Program-made: the position numbers and the translations under genes
The notes under the pieces: model-generated
Database searches by the model: none
The model's input: the letters and a program-made list of their open reading frames with translations, nothing else
What the model was told of the DNA's origin: nothing
Assembly: GCA_022575985.1 (NCBI GenBank)
Contig: JAKSXM010000272.1
Span: forward strand, 20,952,501 to 21,016,500
Source of the DNA: Anagrus nilaparvatae
Taxonomy: Eukaryota; Arthropoda; Insecta; Hymenoptera; Mymaridae
Length of the DNA stretch: 64,000 nucleotides
Direction: 5' to 3'
Part shown: in pieces, positions 49,401 through 59,711 of the stretch
Position numbering within the stretch: position 1 is the stretch's first letter
How the letters are laid out: every line of letters begins with the position of its first letter

Positions 49401-50835
49401 TTTCAGGGTTCATTTTAAAATTTTCTTGTAAAAGAAAAATTACGTAAAATTTTCCGCAGAATCCGAAAACTAAGTAAGAAAGTTACAAAATTATCATCCA
49501 TCAGCAAATAAAAGGATCCAAGATAATCGAGCCATAACCTGCTCAGACCCAAAAAGTTCCGTTGCTTTGAAGCATAGTTAAAAGTAATCATACGCCTAAT
49601 ATACAATAAATAAAAGTAAAAAGAGCTTTAAAACACGTTTATCAAACAGATTACATTTATGTCAACGTTCAAACTTATATACTATAGTTAGATCGTTATT
49701 CTTCTTCCTCTCTTTGAAATTGAGATAATCGTTTAACGATTTTGTAACCTTTATCAAAAAAAAAAGCTGCAGTATTTTATAACCAAAAACCATTTATTAT
49801 TATACGATATCTTTTTTACTTTAATAAAATCTTTATATAATAAAAAAAAAGTTACATAAAAAAAGCTTTAGTTGTTAAAAAATTATAGAGTCATGTTTAT
49901 AATAAAAAAAATATCAATTTTATTAGTTCTGTCAAGGGATAAAAGAAAATTGGAGAATGTTTAAATTATTGATTTTATGGTAATTTTATTCTATAAATTT
50001 TTAATAGGCCAGTACGTAGTTTTTTACGAGCTAAAATGTTTGTTTAATGTTTTTAGATATTCCCACATATTCAGATCGGATACAAATTCTTTTTTTCGCT
50101 GATTGTGAAACTGAAAAAAATGATATGATGGATTTATATTTAAAATTTTAATAAATTTATCGCCATAAAGCTGCAGGACAAAGTTTTGATTAACTGCTTA
50201 AATATTGAAGCAATGTTTAAATTGAAGCAAATGCTTTACAAGAGGAAGTTACTTTGACTTATCCAATGAGAAATTTATTTGGCTTATCTAAGAAATAAAT
50301 TTGTGTATTATATATTTTTTTTTTAATAATTTTTTTTATCAATACTGCTTATTTAATTATAATTAATTTTTAAATTATATAAATAGAACTATATTTTTAA
50401 TGACAATTTTTATTAAGATCTCAATTAAAGTTAATTAATTAGAGTAAATATTAAATTTGAATTTTAATCTTATAAGTATATCATAATCAAATTAAATATA
50501 TATTATCATTTATTAAATTTGCGATTTTATTTTTATCTTTTCGTTTATTTTTTGTGATTATATAAACTATAATGGGCTTCAAAAAAACTTAAGCACAAAA
50601 TTTGGGCACTTTAATTTATTCACAATTTTTCGAGACCCGTAAAAACAGAAATAATTTTCATGAATTAATAAATATTTTTAATTACCTCTTTGGCCAACAT
50701 AAGTGAATTTGGTTCTTTATTAGAAGTACTATTACAAATAATACCAAGTTGATAAAGTGCTAAAAGAAGTAGCATCGCCACAATACAAATAATAGGACCT
50801 CTTCGTGGTGGTCCTCTTGATAATAAAAATGTCAT
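28406..50835 (-). CDS. Tpst: Tyrosylprotein sulfotransferase
   Basis: Seven exons, right to left: 50686-50835, 32762-32895, 31576-31684, 31294-31488, 30968-31221, 30693-30890, 28406-28490. They total 1125 nt, giving 374 residues, against about 370 for vertebrate TPSTs. Exon 1 gives a short basic tail and a type II membrane anchor ([15 protein letters not shown]). Exon 2 carries the PAPS-binding loop [20 protein letters not shown]. Later exons carry CGQETRVIPRIL-like sequence (here RIIPRIL), [39 protein letters not shown] (3'-phosphate site), [10 protein letters not shown] and [11 protein letters not shown]. Family role: transfers sulfate from PAPS to tyrosines of secretory proteins in the trans-Golgi. 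I chose Met at 50835 because AACAATGA is a good context and the length fits; in-frame Mets at 50865 and 50892 are possible. The last splice matters: donor AA|GTAATG overlaps an in-frame TAA, so an unspliced form would end at ...NTRK. Intron 1 (17.8 kb) contains two other genes. Confidence 0.94.
29070..29408. mobile_element. Foldback MITE, family CTGTAAAAAGTAAC, copy 2
   Basis: The left end CTCTAAAAAGTAACTTTCTTA and right end TAAGAAAGTTTTACAG are inverted, and the interior is partly symmetrical (TTTTCGAAAATAATCGTAAA, CGAGAATTCTCG). At 339 bp it is longer than copy 1 because the inner symmetrical part is duplicated. It lies in the last Tpst intron (28491-30692). Confidence 0.65.
33035..33354. 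mobile_element. 320-bp near-complete palindrome
   Basis: The left end AGGCGCCAGCCATACTAATC is complementary to the right end GATTAGTATGGCTAGCGCCT. Symmetry runs nearly to the centre with AAATTTCTTTTTCCGAGGAT, GACCCGCTAAACACGAATCC and GGTCAATTTTTTGTTA on both arms. Arms are about 150 bp with few mismatches and one small length difference near TTAAATTT. It lies in Tpst intron 1, 140 bp upstream of exon 2. No target duplication is obvious. Confidence 0.7.
34974..35376. mobile_element. Foldback MITE, family CTGTAAAAAGTAAC, copy 3
   Basis: The ends CTGTAAAAAGTAACTTTCTTA and TAAGAAAGTTACTTTTTACAG are perfectly inverted. At 403 bp this is the longest copy, with a second set of CGAATTCACAAAA and TTTTGTAAATTT segments inside. 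It lies in Tpst intron 1, upstream of the first DCQY gene. Confidence 0.7.
35400..35770. repeat. Three degenerate ~130-bp tandem units
   Basis: The phrase 'GGGTTTTTTGGGTCACTGATCAAGAATTTCAGG' recurs in variant form near 35400, 35530 and 35690. Each copy is followed by 'AAATTAGC(A/T)AAAA(C/A)TACCCCCAAA'-type text. The complement of this family is seen at 21420-21700. Confidence 0.45.
35866..36003 (+). promoter_or_regulatory. Upstream region and non-coding first exon of DCQY gene 1
   Basis: It contains ACGCGGGAATAAATC, ATGCGCAGTAA (35885-35895), CAGTTTATTTA and the E-box CACGTG (35962-35967). It ends at a donor-like TTG|GTAAAT at 36003/36004. The same blocks in the same order precede gene 2, which is why I read this as a conserved promoter plus untranslated exon. 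The matching acceptor is TTTTTCTAG at 36261. The transcription start cannot be placed exactly. Confidence 0.5.
36269..37783 (+). CDS. Unrecognised Cys/His and triple 'DCQY' module protein, copy 1
   Basis: 504 residues from ATG 36269. An in-frame ATG at 36194 lies upstream of the TTTTTCTAG acceptor and is probably intronic. The N-terminus has two zinc-finger-like modules: C12-x2-C15 with H67-x2-C70, then C119-x2-C122 with C135 and H181-x2-C184. An H298-x2-C301 follows. Three modules of roughly 75 residues start near 208, 327 and 438. Each begins with an 'F.(Y/F)ID..(D/N)DCQY(T/S)(Y/F)' strand, then a helix, 'Y.P....V..(K/R)L...(Y/F)GE..V', and a hydrophobic end. This layout recalls winged-helix-type DNA-binding repeats, but that is inference. 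Lys-rich linkers separate the modules. Similar Cys/His N-termini occur in poorly described, often transposon-derived invertebrate proteins. It is nested in Tpst intron 1 on the other strand, and a paralogue follows at 38758. Confidence 0.85.
   Translation: MGNKKKVDNQECVICTFFNCKYKSLYAEDEFCKLTPIELNALKETSKQKADNFEEYLNELKDNIYVHPTCTPKYHRSETVSSETNGNKRKTRGDAEGPARRKLRSGEAEALDFDYDNQCLICGKSFKKGWNRKFCKVTDSNFKEEICKYLDDSDKDTEFKESVKKRVLADHNLVGLEAKYHATCLESIKPNEPIEEDKDVELKIDNAMQKVFIYIDNNNDCQYTYGDFESDLWKNDDYKPTVDIVKSKLKEHYGEKYVKFSTAINYKSRFNTSRKATLFHILDSPSDYDLVNVKPYFHKTCLKLTNNKKKFYEEENVPASKIDKSIAKIIKFIDDDDDCQYSYNDIKNNILDKNDHLPSVKTISNRLKTRFGEKNVLVRNITKPDKSDNYYFTVFEQDSTDEDEPKKKPQKKNSKNNTKSSNGKDKNNSINNTGLKKSMQKIFNHIDDDDDCQYTFDEFKNKVLEENDYVPTIEEVSNKLMDHYGEDNVIVSKKSEKTYYNILV
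38296..38430 (+). promoter_or_regulatory. Upstream region and non-coding first exon of DCQY gene 2
   Basis: It holds the blocks found before gene 1, in order: ACGGGAATTAATC, ATGCGCAGTAA (38315-38325), ACGCAGTTTATTTA and the E-box CACGTG (38388-38393). It ends in the donor-like TTG|GTATGT at 38430/38431. The acceptor is at 38743 or 38749, just before the ATG. Confidence 0.5.
39824..39831 (+). repeat. 8-bp target-site duplication, left copy (TGGATAAA)
   Basis: TGGATAAA at 39824-39831 is repeated exactly at 43246-43253. The intact paralogue has this sequence once (within ATATTGGATAAAAATGATC), so the duplication arose with the insertion. Confidence 0.9.
40086..40785 (+). repeat. 177-179-bp satellite, forward block (about four units)
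   Basis: Unit marker GAGGTGCCGCAATGAGCCTA occurs at 40097, 40276, 40453 and 40630 (spacing 179, 177, 177). Each unit contains AAGTAGGCATCATTGTTGTA, CATTCCTAAGT, an A/T tract, AGAGATGGGAGATATTGG and TAGCGGACATAGATAATTAA. Confidence 0.93.
40786..43165 (-). repeat. 177-bp satellite, inverted block (about fourteen units)
   Basis: The reverse marker CGGCACCTCTTCC (or a one-base variant) gives CCTC at 40853, 41030, 41207, 41384, 41561, 41738, 41915, 42092, 42269, 42446, 42623, 42800, 42977 and 43154. All thirteen steps are exactly 177 bp, so there are no indels between units. Variants alternate from about 41340 to 42930 (see findings). The forward and inverted blocks meet at about 40785 (GCGGACATTTAGCGGATTTA). 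Confidence 0.95.
43246..43253 (+). repeat. 8-bp target-site duplication, right copy (TGGATAAA)
   Basis: Exact match to 39824-39831, directly after the right terminal inverted repeat. The interrupted reading frame resumes with GATGATCATTTGCC. Confidence 0.9.
43719..50685. other. Remainder of Tpst intron 1
   Basis: AT-rich, with no gene that I can support. A 108-codon minus-strand frame at 44508-44834 has no family resemblance and no clear splice sites. A foldback lies at about 46673-47070. A stretch near 47930-48010 resembles one at 33362-33440 (GAGC(C/T)C(A/G)GGACATTTGGAA with ATTATGTT(T/G)AAAAAATA), a dispersed repeat. Confidence 0.6.
46673..47070. mobile_element. ~400-bp foldback in Tpst intron 1
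   Basis: The left arm (TAGTTCGATCTCATAGGTTT, GAGCTTAGAAACGCGAGCT, AATGTTAAAAAATGAG, TTAAGTACTTTTCCGT) faces its diverged complement on the right (AAAATACTTAAAAGTCCCAT, TTTTTTAACATT, GCTCGCTGTTCTAAGC, CCTATGAGATTGAACTA). It is non-coding. The target duplication is unclear. Confidence 0.6.
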
Positions 50836-51548
50836 TGTTGAATTTTTTATTTGTTGGTCATACATCCCTTGATTCAAATGTTGACATAACATCAACAAAA
50901 AATATTATTTTTTATAATTTTTTTAGTTTTTTTAAAATTTTTATTTCTGCTACGCCATTTTTTTTTTCAATTTTTTTGTTTTTTTCTTCTTCTTCTAGAA
51001 GTTACCTGAAACATAAAAATGATTTTTTTTAATTTATAAAGTCGATTAATATCATGTAATTTTATATTAAAATTGTGTTTTTAAAATTATATTTGTTTTG
51101 TACTTTTTATTTTATTACATTTTTTTGCTTTGAATCGTTTATTAAAAATTATTTATTAGAAATATCAGAATTAATAAAAAAAAAATCAATTTTTATCCAT
51201 AAATAAAAAAAAAAAATTTAATAAATAAAGCAGTTTAATAAATTTTTTAATTAAAATTTGTAGTTATTAAAATGTCATATTTGTGCAATACCTAAAAATG
51301 TGTTCACACGGTAAGGTTGACACAATTTTTCTGAACTTAACTGGAAAACCCTCGTTGCTTGCGGCGCCGGATCCAGAAAAATTTTCAGGGGGGTGAGGGA
51401 AACGCAGTAAAAGTTTTTATACAAATTTTTTAAATTATATACAAAAATTTATTGAAAAACGTGTACCTTTTTGATTTTTAGGAGGGGGAAATTACTTCTT
51501 TCGCCTCTCGTTAAATCCGACGCTGCGGGCATGCAAATATCTTATTCA

Positions 51549-51867
51549 GGCCCCATCTACAGAAACCGTAAGAGACTGTCTACAATTGGCCGTATAGCCC
51601 CGTTTTACGGATGCGTCGATGCGCAGTAAAATTTTTGTAATGTAAAATTTTCTACTGCGCAACGTAGCGTATAAACGCATCCGTCTTACGGCCAATTGTA
51701 GACAGTCCCTAAAACCGAAGCGCACCGCAAACGTAACCGCAACGCAATGCACAGAAGAAGAGTTTGTGTATGATGAGTTGCGCAGGAGCCAAAATTGGTT
51801 TCTGCGCATTGCGCTGCGCTCACGCTTGCGGTTGCAACCCACTTTTACGGCTTTTGTAGATGGAGCC
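51549..51867. mobile_element. Outer PIF/Harbinger-like MITE
   Basis: The left end GGCCCCATCTACAGAAACCG pairs with the right end CTTTTGTAGATGGAGCC. It is flanked by TCA on both sides (51546-51548, 51868-51870). A 3-bp duplication and GGCCC-type ends are typical of PIF/Harbinger. A second element sits inside it at 51572-51709. Confidence 0.7.
51572..51709. mobile_element. Inner PIF/Harbinger-like MITE (138 bp) nested in the outer one
   Basis: The ends GAGACTGTCTACAATTGGCC and GGCCAATTGTAGACAGTCCC are inverted with one mismatch. TAA flanks both sides (51569-51571, 51710-51712), the classic Harbinger target. The interior is a second inverted match: ACGGATGCGTCGATGCGCAG against CTGCGCAACGTAGCGTATAA, ACGCATCCGT. 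Confidence 0.75.
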
Positions 51868-54088
51868 TCAGAAAAATAAAGTTTTCTGAAAGCCAATAAT
51901 CAATTTTCATTTTTGTTTTTGTTTAGCTTTTCTATAGCCCTTTCTACTTCAGATTAAAATTCGATATTAAATCTAGTATCTTTAAAACTTATATATAGTG
52001 TAGTTGGGAGTTATTCACGATTAATTGTTTAAAATCCCCAACAATAAAATATATAACTTTTAAAGATAGACTAGATTTAATGCCAACTTTTAATCTGATC
52101 TAGAACGGACTTACAACTTTATATTAGTTTAAATGTTTATACTTCAAAACTGGTCGTTTAAAAAATTTTTTACAGTAGCTTTCCTGTCAATTATGAAAGC
52201 ATTAAAGAATAAAAAAAATGTCGATAAATTGACTACAAAAATTGAAAAAAGTGTTTCGAGTAGTATTTAAAGTCCGATAGGTTCACAGTATTATGCATGT
52301 CCAGGATCTACTCATACGCTTTGACTGACACTATGTGCCGAAGGGCAAGAACCTCAAAGCTTTATGAAACAATATATGCAAAATGTTTTTAATAGCTCTT
52401 TATGGAGAGTTTATTAAAGGAGTGGATTTTAGTAGTTTATCCATATAACCTGTAAATAATATTATGTATTTCATGAGCTGGATGTAGGGTAGGGCTGAAC
52501 CCCTATATCGCATAGTAATTTTTTTTGCTGATAGTTCCATAAAATTTTCCAACGATTATTTATCTTTTTTGGGTCACTAAATACGAATATGAAATCTGTT
52601 TTTAACTAAAACGGCTCAGTTAACCATAATAGAAATTTTGGTCATGTTTGGCGACTTTTTTAAAATTTTTATTTGGGATTTATATTTTTATCTAAAAAGC
52701 GCTAGTTACGACGCTAAATAATTCTTCATTTTTCAAGCAAAAATACTATATACTGCTTTTGTAATTTTAAAACTGCAATGAAAATTTTGATGTTATAAAA
52801 TTTATTTTTATTTGGTAATCAGCAACTAATTTTATGGGGTAATCGAAAATTCAAGGAATTTTTTAAAATAAATTGTCAGGCTAATGGATGATTTATAAAA
52901 ATTATAAAAGTATATAATATGATGATGAACTTTTGATTTTCCAGTTGCTTGTCAAAATATTAATGGCAAATTTACTATAGAAAAAAACAAAGAAGAAAGT
53001 TAAGTACTATAAAATTCAAATAAAATTCACAATTTTTATCATTTTTCAGATAACAAACGTGCTTCTCAAGATAGACGATGTTGATATAACTACATCAAAA
53101 TTCAAGTAGAAACTCTCTTGTAAGAGCTTAAGGAATGTCAACAAAAATATTTTTTTTTTGGTTTAAATTCAATTATTCTTTCTTTTTCATATTTTTATAA
53201 ATTTTCATTTTTAATAATTTTTAAAAAAGTAAATGAGATTTTCCATGATAACTGGGCCCAAGTGGGACTGATGGGTCGCTGAAATCGGTGAAAAATATTT
53301 TTTTTCAGAAATGTAACTAAAAATAAGCCCCTTTATCATTTTTTATCTTAGGTCCAAATCTCAACTTTTGGCAGCCATTTTAATTTTTGGGCTGATTTTT
53401 TGAAAAAGATTTTTTCTTAACTTTTTTTAATACTATTTTTTTTGCTTGTAATATTTTTGGGATAAAAAATTACACCTAGTTAATAATATCATTTCCGGCC
53501 CAAAAAACCAATTTACTTTTATAAATTAAAGCGATTAGGAATTAATAATATATCTTAGTACTCTATTTGAAATTTTATTTGTATGTATGTATTTAGATGT
53601 GTGTGAACGATATTAACTTAAGATCTCCAAAAAATCAAAAAATAAATTCCTCTGTCCCTCAATGGTTCAAAAAAGTCCAAAATAGTGTTTTAATACATTG
53701 ACACTCATATTTTCAAAATAACTTCAAGACTAATATGTATAATATTCGATAAATTAATTCAATACTAAAAGCTAAGTTAAATTCAAAATGCATAAAATGA
53801 TTCAACATATATCGAAATAACTTACAAATAAATTGAATCAATCATTTTAACAAATATTTAAAGCATTCTAACTATATTTCATAGTAATTAAATTAAATAT
53901 TTCTTATTCATAAAATGTTTATATCTGTATTTGCAGATATAATGAAAATTTTAATTGAAATCGGTATAAATTAATTAAATTTTTTTTTTTTTTTTTTTGT
54001 GAAAACAACAAGTATTCAAAAATGTGTACTGTATACGACTCTGGTATACGAGTTCTTTTTTTAAAAGCTGTATTTCTTTTGTTATTGT

Positions 54089-54929
54089 AAACCCAGGGGG
54101 GGGGATCCCGAATTAAATTTAATTAAATTTAATTAAATTCATACAATAAAATTTAATTAAATTTTATAAAATAATTCTTAGAATTAGGTTCAATTAAATG
54201 TTATTAAATTTTAACAAATTTAAATAAACTGTTTATTATTTAAACTGTTTATATATTGTATAGTACATAGTATAATGTATACAGTACATTTATATAGTAC
54301 ACGGGTCTCTTGAAGAGATTAAAAAACTATAACATCAATCCATTAAATAATCTAAAATCGTAAAAAAAACCCCATATAAAACCCAAAAAAAATTGTTTTT
54401 TTTGAAATTTTGACGGTGCCTGTGGCTCAAATTTGTTCCAACTGAGCTCATTTTGAAGGTCTTTGATGGACAAAAAACAGATGAATTTAACAGAGAGGTG
54501 ATTTTTGTTATGGAAAAATAATTAAATTTTAAAGTTGCCCGACTAAAGGTAGCTGGGGGCGAAATTCCAACGTGGAACTTATTCTTGTATGCTCAATATT
54601 GTTTCCGAGAAAAGCCCCAAAAAATGAGCAGATCCGATTTCCTGCAAAGTGGAGTATTCTAGAGACCAAATAACTTCCAAAAAACTCCCCCATGCTTAGA
54701 TTTTTGCAGCATTTTTGTGAAATCTTAAATTGCAAAAATTGGCGAAAATGGGTAGCCAAGGCAAGATTAGGTATAACATATGTTTTTTGGATCACTGAAT
54801 AAAAATCAGGGGTCAAAATGTTTAAAGCATTTTTTTAAAATATTAGTTATTTTAATTAAATTTAATAAAATTTATTAGAATTTAATATTATTGAATTAAA
54901 ATTAATTCGGGATATTTCCCCCCGGGTAA
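54089..54929. mobile_element. ~840-bp foldback with G-run ends
   Basis: The left end ACCCAGGGGGGGGGATCCCG, then AATTAAATTTAATTAAA, faces the right end TTTAATATTATTGAATTAAA, ATTAATTCGGGATATTTCCC, CCCGGGT. The middle is non-coding. A minus-strand frame at 54529-54816 has no recognisable features. Confidence 0.55.
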
Positions 54930-56084
54930 TGTATTGATTTTTTTTAGAATAAAACAAAATTAAATGAAATTTTTTTGTTTTGTTGTGGCAAGCTTTTTTT
55001 TTTTTTGCTTTATGCTGTATAACGAGTTTGTTTTTTTCATTTTATGTCTTTTCAATGTAATATATCTTTATGATATATATATATGACCATATTCAATGAT
55101 TTTCGCAAAAATCAAGAGTTCTATTTGATTTAATAGGGTTGTTGCCTGGAAAAAATTTTGAAATTCTATTTGGTTAATACTCAAAATTTGGATAATACTC
55201 AAAATTAATTTTACAATTTCAATAAAAAAAAGTTTTTTTGGGCTTTTATTTTAACCAAAATACTTTTTTTACACTGAAAAAAAAATCCGCTTACAGTGAG
55301 CGGGATTCCGTTCTATCTATTTTTAGGGGGGAAGGACGATGGGAAATTTTTTTCTACATCTTTTCACTAATAAGTTATAGCTGTTTGTTTATAATTTTAG
55401 ATCCAATTTTACAAACAAATAGCTATAACTTACTACGATCACCAGTTCCTGAACGCTCGTTCAGGATTTGATTTTTTTCAAATGACGTTCATGCACTGGT
55501 ACGAGTACCTTAAAAATTTTGAATTTTTTGTTTCATTTTCTGGGACCAAATTACTTAACGCGTCGACTCGATAGGTAAATACAGTTAAAATGTCTAACTT
55601 TCATAATGTTTATCCCAATGACTAAAGAGCCACCTTAATAAAAAAAAATTGCCTTTTTTTTGAATGTCTAAAAATACCGATAAAATCTCTTTAATCCTGC
55701 ATACAATTACGAACCTAAAAAGGAATCGAAAATTCTGATGCACAAATGCGTCACTAGTCACCAAGCTCCTTTATCTTTTTCTTCACACAATTCTGAGATT
55801 AATTTATTAGTAATATTGTATTTTTTATTTGAAAAGTTGTTTCAATTTAATCGTAACTATATCATAAATAAATTAACCTTCACGCATAATTAATGCTAAA
55901 TATTAAAATAAGGATTTTTGTAATTTGTTTGAAACTTTATTAGTTATAAATTATAGTTAATAATTTCATCATTTTTAAAGATAAAGACTTTTAATATTAT
56001 TATGTGACGTATTTCATAAGGAAAATATTTTTTTAAAAAGTGATTTGTATTTCCAATCTAATGGCTTATTTATTCTTTTAGTTT

Positions 56085-56132
56085 TATAAAAGTCAGCAGA
56101 TTAAGATTTTTTAAAAGTTCTCAGACTTCAGT
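56085..56132 (+). promoter_or_regulatory. Candidate core promoter of the lipase (TATA plus initiator)
   Basis: TATAAAAG at 56085-56092 is followed about 36 bp later by TCAGACTTCAGT (56121-56132), which contains two arthropod initiator-like TCAG(A/T) words. The lipase ATG is at 56184, leaving a leader of about 55-60 nt. The spacing is plausible but there is no transcript evidence. Confidence 0.45.
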
Positions 56133-56183
56133 ACTTCACTCATATGTGAATAAATAAAATTATTGAAAAAAATACAAAATAAT

Positions 56184-58902
56184 ATGAAAATATCAATTTA
56201 TTTGACAAATTTTGTGTTTCTAATAAATTTATTTACAAAGTTTAAATTTGTTTGTGGTCAAGAAAATAATAATTATTTTAATAAATTTATCAATCGTAAT
56301 TTGAAAACATACAAAAGTGCAGAAACTGGATATGTAAGTTATATTTTTTGAATATGTAACTATATTAGCATACTTCTAACCACTGCTACTAAATAAATGG
56401 GTTATTATGAGCGAATTTTCGGGCCAATAATAAATAATGTAGTTTTCATGTACTCGAAAGTATAAGTGTTTAAATGTACTGTATAAATGTTTATTAGTTG
56501 CAAATTTATAAAATTTCTACAAATTACAAAAAAAACCCTGCCAAATTATTGGCACTACGGTTCCTCAATCATAATGACAAATATTCATATGAGTTGAAAA
56601 TTTTTACCATTTTATGTATCTGAAAAATAAAGTGACACCAAATATATTAAAAAAATTTTCAAAAAATTAATTGAATAAAAACCATATTTTCAGATATTAT
56701 TACTTTCACAGAAATAAATGAGGTATTACAACAAAAAAAAGTAGTTTAAGATTTTTTTATAACAAAATTTACCATAATGGTTGTGAAATATCAGCGATTA
56801 CATACATACACACACACACACACACACTCACTCACTTTTAGCTTCCTGAGGTCTCAAAATGTGCTTCCAAGACAAAAAATAAAATCTCTATGAGGAACCA
56901 AAATTATAATATATTCTTTTTAAATAGTTTACAGTGGAGCTTCATAATGTAATAACTGAAGATGGTTACGAGCTAACATTATGGCGCATGCCAAGATCTC
57001 AAAATTCTGTGCCAGTCTATCTCCATCATGGGTTATTGGAGTCTTCAGCTCTATATCTGATCACTGGTAAAAAATCTTTAGGTAATTAGCATTATTTTTT
57101 TAATTTTAGTGGTTACGTACACTGTAAAAATACATTGCTTGAAAATTTAATCAAAACTTACCATTATAAAATCAATTTGTTTTATATAGATCGTTAAATC
57201 TTGACATTTTAAGATAAGTTGCATAATTTTTTATTATTTTAATTAATTTTTGGCCACATAACAACTCTCGTAACAGCTGGGCAGAGTTTTGTGTAGCTGT
57301 TTTCATGACTGTTTAAATTTTCAAGCAATTGTCTTAAAATTCAAACAATATATTTTTACAATGTTTTTATTACAAAAAATTAATTTTATATTTTTTCATT
57401 TATTTTACTGACTCTTATACTTTTAATTTTTGTAAATTTGATTGCAGGATATTATTTATATGATCATGGATATGATGTCTGGCTTGGAAATACAAGGGGT
57501 AATTTTTATTCGAGGAAGCATAAAACTTTAAGTACGGATAATCCTGCATACTGGAATTTCACGTAATAAAAATTTTTATAATTATGATTTTTAAAAATAA
57601 AGAAATAAAATTTAGACAGTAACTCTCACGAAATTGGCCATACACAGTTTTAAAGTCAGTTAAAAAATTTATTGATTCAGTAGCGAATCTGATTTGGTTT
57701 GTTGCTTTCTAAAAGAAAGAAAATTTTTTTAAACTTAAAAATTATTATTTTTGAAATTGTTTTATTGTATTCCAATTTGCAAGCAAATAACTTCGTTTTG
57801 CAACCAAGCAAGTTTTTAATTTTTGATTCATCAGGAAAATTATCAATAAATTTCAATATTAATTTTTAAACAAAATATTCCGAATTTCAGATGGTTCGAA
57901 GTTGGAAAATACGATATTCCAGCAGCAATAAATTATATCACTGCTATAAGGAATAAAAACGTTCATTACATTGGACATTCTATGGGCGCCACATATTTTG
58001 CAGTTGCATCAGTTGAAAGACCTGACATTGGGAAAAAAATTAAATCATTCATAGGGCTTGGTCCAGCAGTTTATAATCATCACCCAAGATCACACATAAT
58101 AAAATTAATCAGTAAACTACAGACCGGGTTAAAAGTATGAAATTCTGCTATTAAAGTTGGCTTCTGAGTTTAAAAAAATTTTGTTTCTTGATTTTTGTTT
58201 AGGTTTTTTGGAAAGCACTAAGAGTTCATGAATTTTTACCAAGAAACAAAGCTTTGGATTTCTTAGCAAATAATTTATGCGCTAATGCCATTTTTAAAAA
58301 TATAGTTTGTGCCAAAATACTTTTTTCACTGGCAGGATGGAACTACCCACAACTTAATTCAGTAAGATATTAAAAAGTTATGAAATTGTCTGCTAAATAA
58401 TGAGTACAAAATTTTTGTGTGAAATTTGTAGACTTTACTACCTGAAATATTTCGAGTTTTTCCATCAGGAACTTCTGTAAAATTATTTTTACACTGGCTA
58501 CAACAAATAAAAGTAAATTCATTTCGACAATATGATTATGGTTCTGAAAAAAATGCTGAAATTTATGGAACAGAAGAGCCACCAATTATTGATCTATCAA
58601 AAATAGGTCCACCAGTTGCATTAATGTGGGCAGAAAATGATTTAATCGTAGGACCAGAGGTAATATTAAAACAAATTAATTTTTGTCAATTTTATACTTT
58701 TAAGCAAGAATTTTTTTTTTAGGATGTATTCAATTTTTATGAACAAGTTCCAAATAAATTGGGCATATTTAGAATTGAAGATAAAATGTTCAATCATCAG
58801 GACTTCTTTTGGGCCAAAAATGCACCGGATCTTGTTTACTCTAAGATTCTAGATTTAATATTGAAAATTGATTATGCCTGGATGGTTAGAAGCTTTGGTT
58901 GA
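56184..58902 (+). CDS. Secreted/lysosomal acid lipase (lipase 3-like)
   Basis: Seven exons: 56184-56333, 56940-57081, 57448-57562, 57891-58134, 58203-58361, 58432-58659, 58723-58902. They total 1218 nt, 405 residues, the usual length of insect acid lipases. There is an N-terminal signal peptide ([16 protein letters not shown]...FVCG). The lid/N-terminal region reads [17 protein letters not shown], then [34 protein letters not shown] (oxyanion region and the YDVWLGN.RG motif). The nucleophile is Ser in GHSMG (exon 4), the Asp is in [13 protein letters not shown] and the His is in [12 protein letters not shown], so the triad is complete. Family reaction: hydrolysis of triacylglycerols or sterol esters. 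The exon 2 acceptor is taken as GGAG|CTT (56939/56940), because the stronger-looking ACAG at 56931-56934 would break the frame. It is divergently oriented from Tpst. Confidence 0.93.
56800..56836. repeat. (CA)n microsatellite in lipase intron 1
   Basis: A CA run that passes into CACTCACTCACT, about 100 bp before lipase exon 2. Confidence 0.8.
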
Positions 58903-59708
58903 ATAGAAATTCTTTGATTTTGAATTAATGGGCTTTAGTTACTTTTAAAAATTAATCTTTGCCAAGCATCTAGTTGTGATTATTTTACATACTATGCTTT
59001 TTAGAAACATGTTTCAAAATTTTCTTAATGTTAGGCTGAAAGTATATTGGTAACACATTCGCTGCGCCCATGATTACATGTATTTTAAATGGGGCGAAAT
59101 TTCCTGCAACAGCGAATGTGTTAACAAAGTAAAAATTTGACTCCATTTTCTGGAAGCTTACAGACATTTTTGCGTATTACCTGGATTAGTCCATGTATAC
59201 ATCAATATCCAAAGATAACATCGTGAACAAATCTTCACTATAGTTAAAAAAATCAATGTTTATGATCATTGGATTTCGAGGGATTCCAATATATTTATGA
59301 TACAATATAATAAATAATGATTGGAAAAAACACTAGGAAAAACACACACACACATCTGACACACAAACACACATATATATATACATATATATATTTGCCA
59401 ATCATTTTTCTCTAACATTTTATCAATATATAGGCTTTATGGCTACGTAATAGGATTACAAAATAAATTAGTAAATATCCTAGTATAGTAGTAAATATTT
59501 ATGTCTTCTATATGGTAAAAAATATTTGTGATATAAAATTTTTTTATATAAATAATTTTATTTTTATAATTTTTGTAATAATTTTAATTTTAAATTAATA
59601 AATATGTAAATATTAGTTAATGATATGATTAAGTTGTTCATTTAATGATATTTAATTTAATGGTAATACTTTGTAAATAATTTACATATCTTATATTTTA
59701 TATATATA
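58903..59708. other. Lipase 3' flank
   Basis: No gene seen. A short inverted pair lies near 59045-59130 (TAACACATTCGCTG against CAGCGAATGTGTTA). CA and TA microsatellites occur at about 59341-59395. AT-rich sequence continues to the first transposon of the next block. Confidence 0.55.
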
Positions 59709-59711
59709 TTA

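Larger units (their letters stand above)
50899..56083. other. Intergenic region between the Tpst 5' end and the lipase
   Basis: The flanking genes diverge, so this holds both promoters. I support no gene in it. Structured objects are the nested MITEs at 51549-51867, a foldback at about 54089-54929, and a hairpin at about 55366-55436 (AGTTATAGCTGTTTGT against ACAAATAGCTATAACT). Confidence 0.6.

Noticed and set aside
51546..51896. 116-codon minus-strand frame rich in Arg/Cys
   Set aside because: Exactly covers the nested MITEs; the frame is a by-product of their inverted repeats.
54529..54816. 95-codon minus-strand frame
   Set aside because: Lies inside a foldback element, has no family resemblance, and its composition follows the element.
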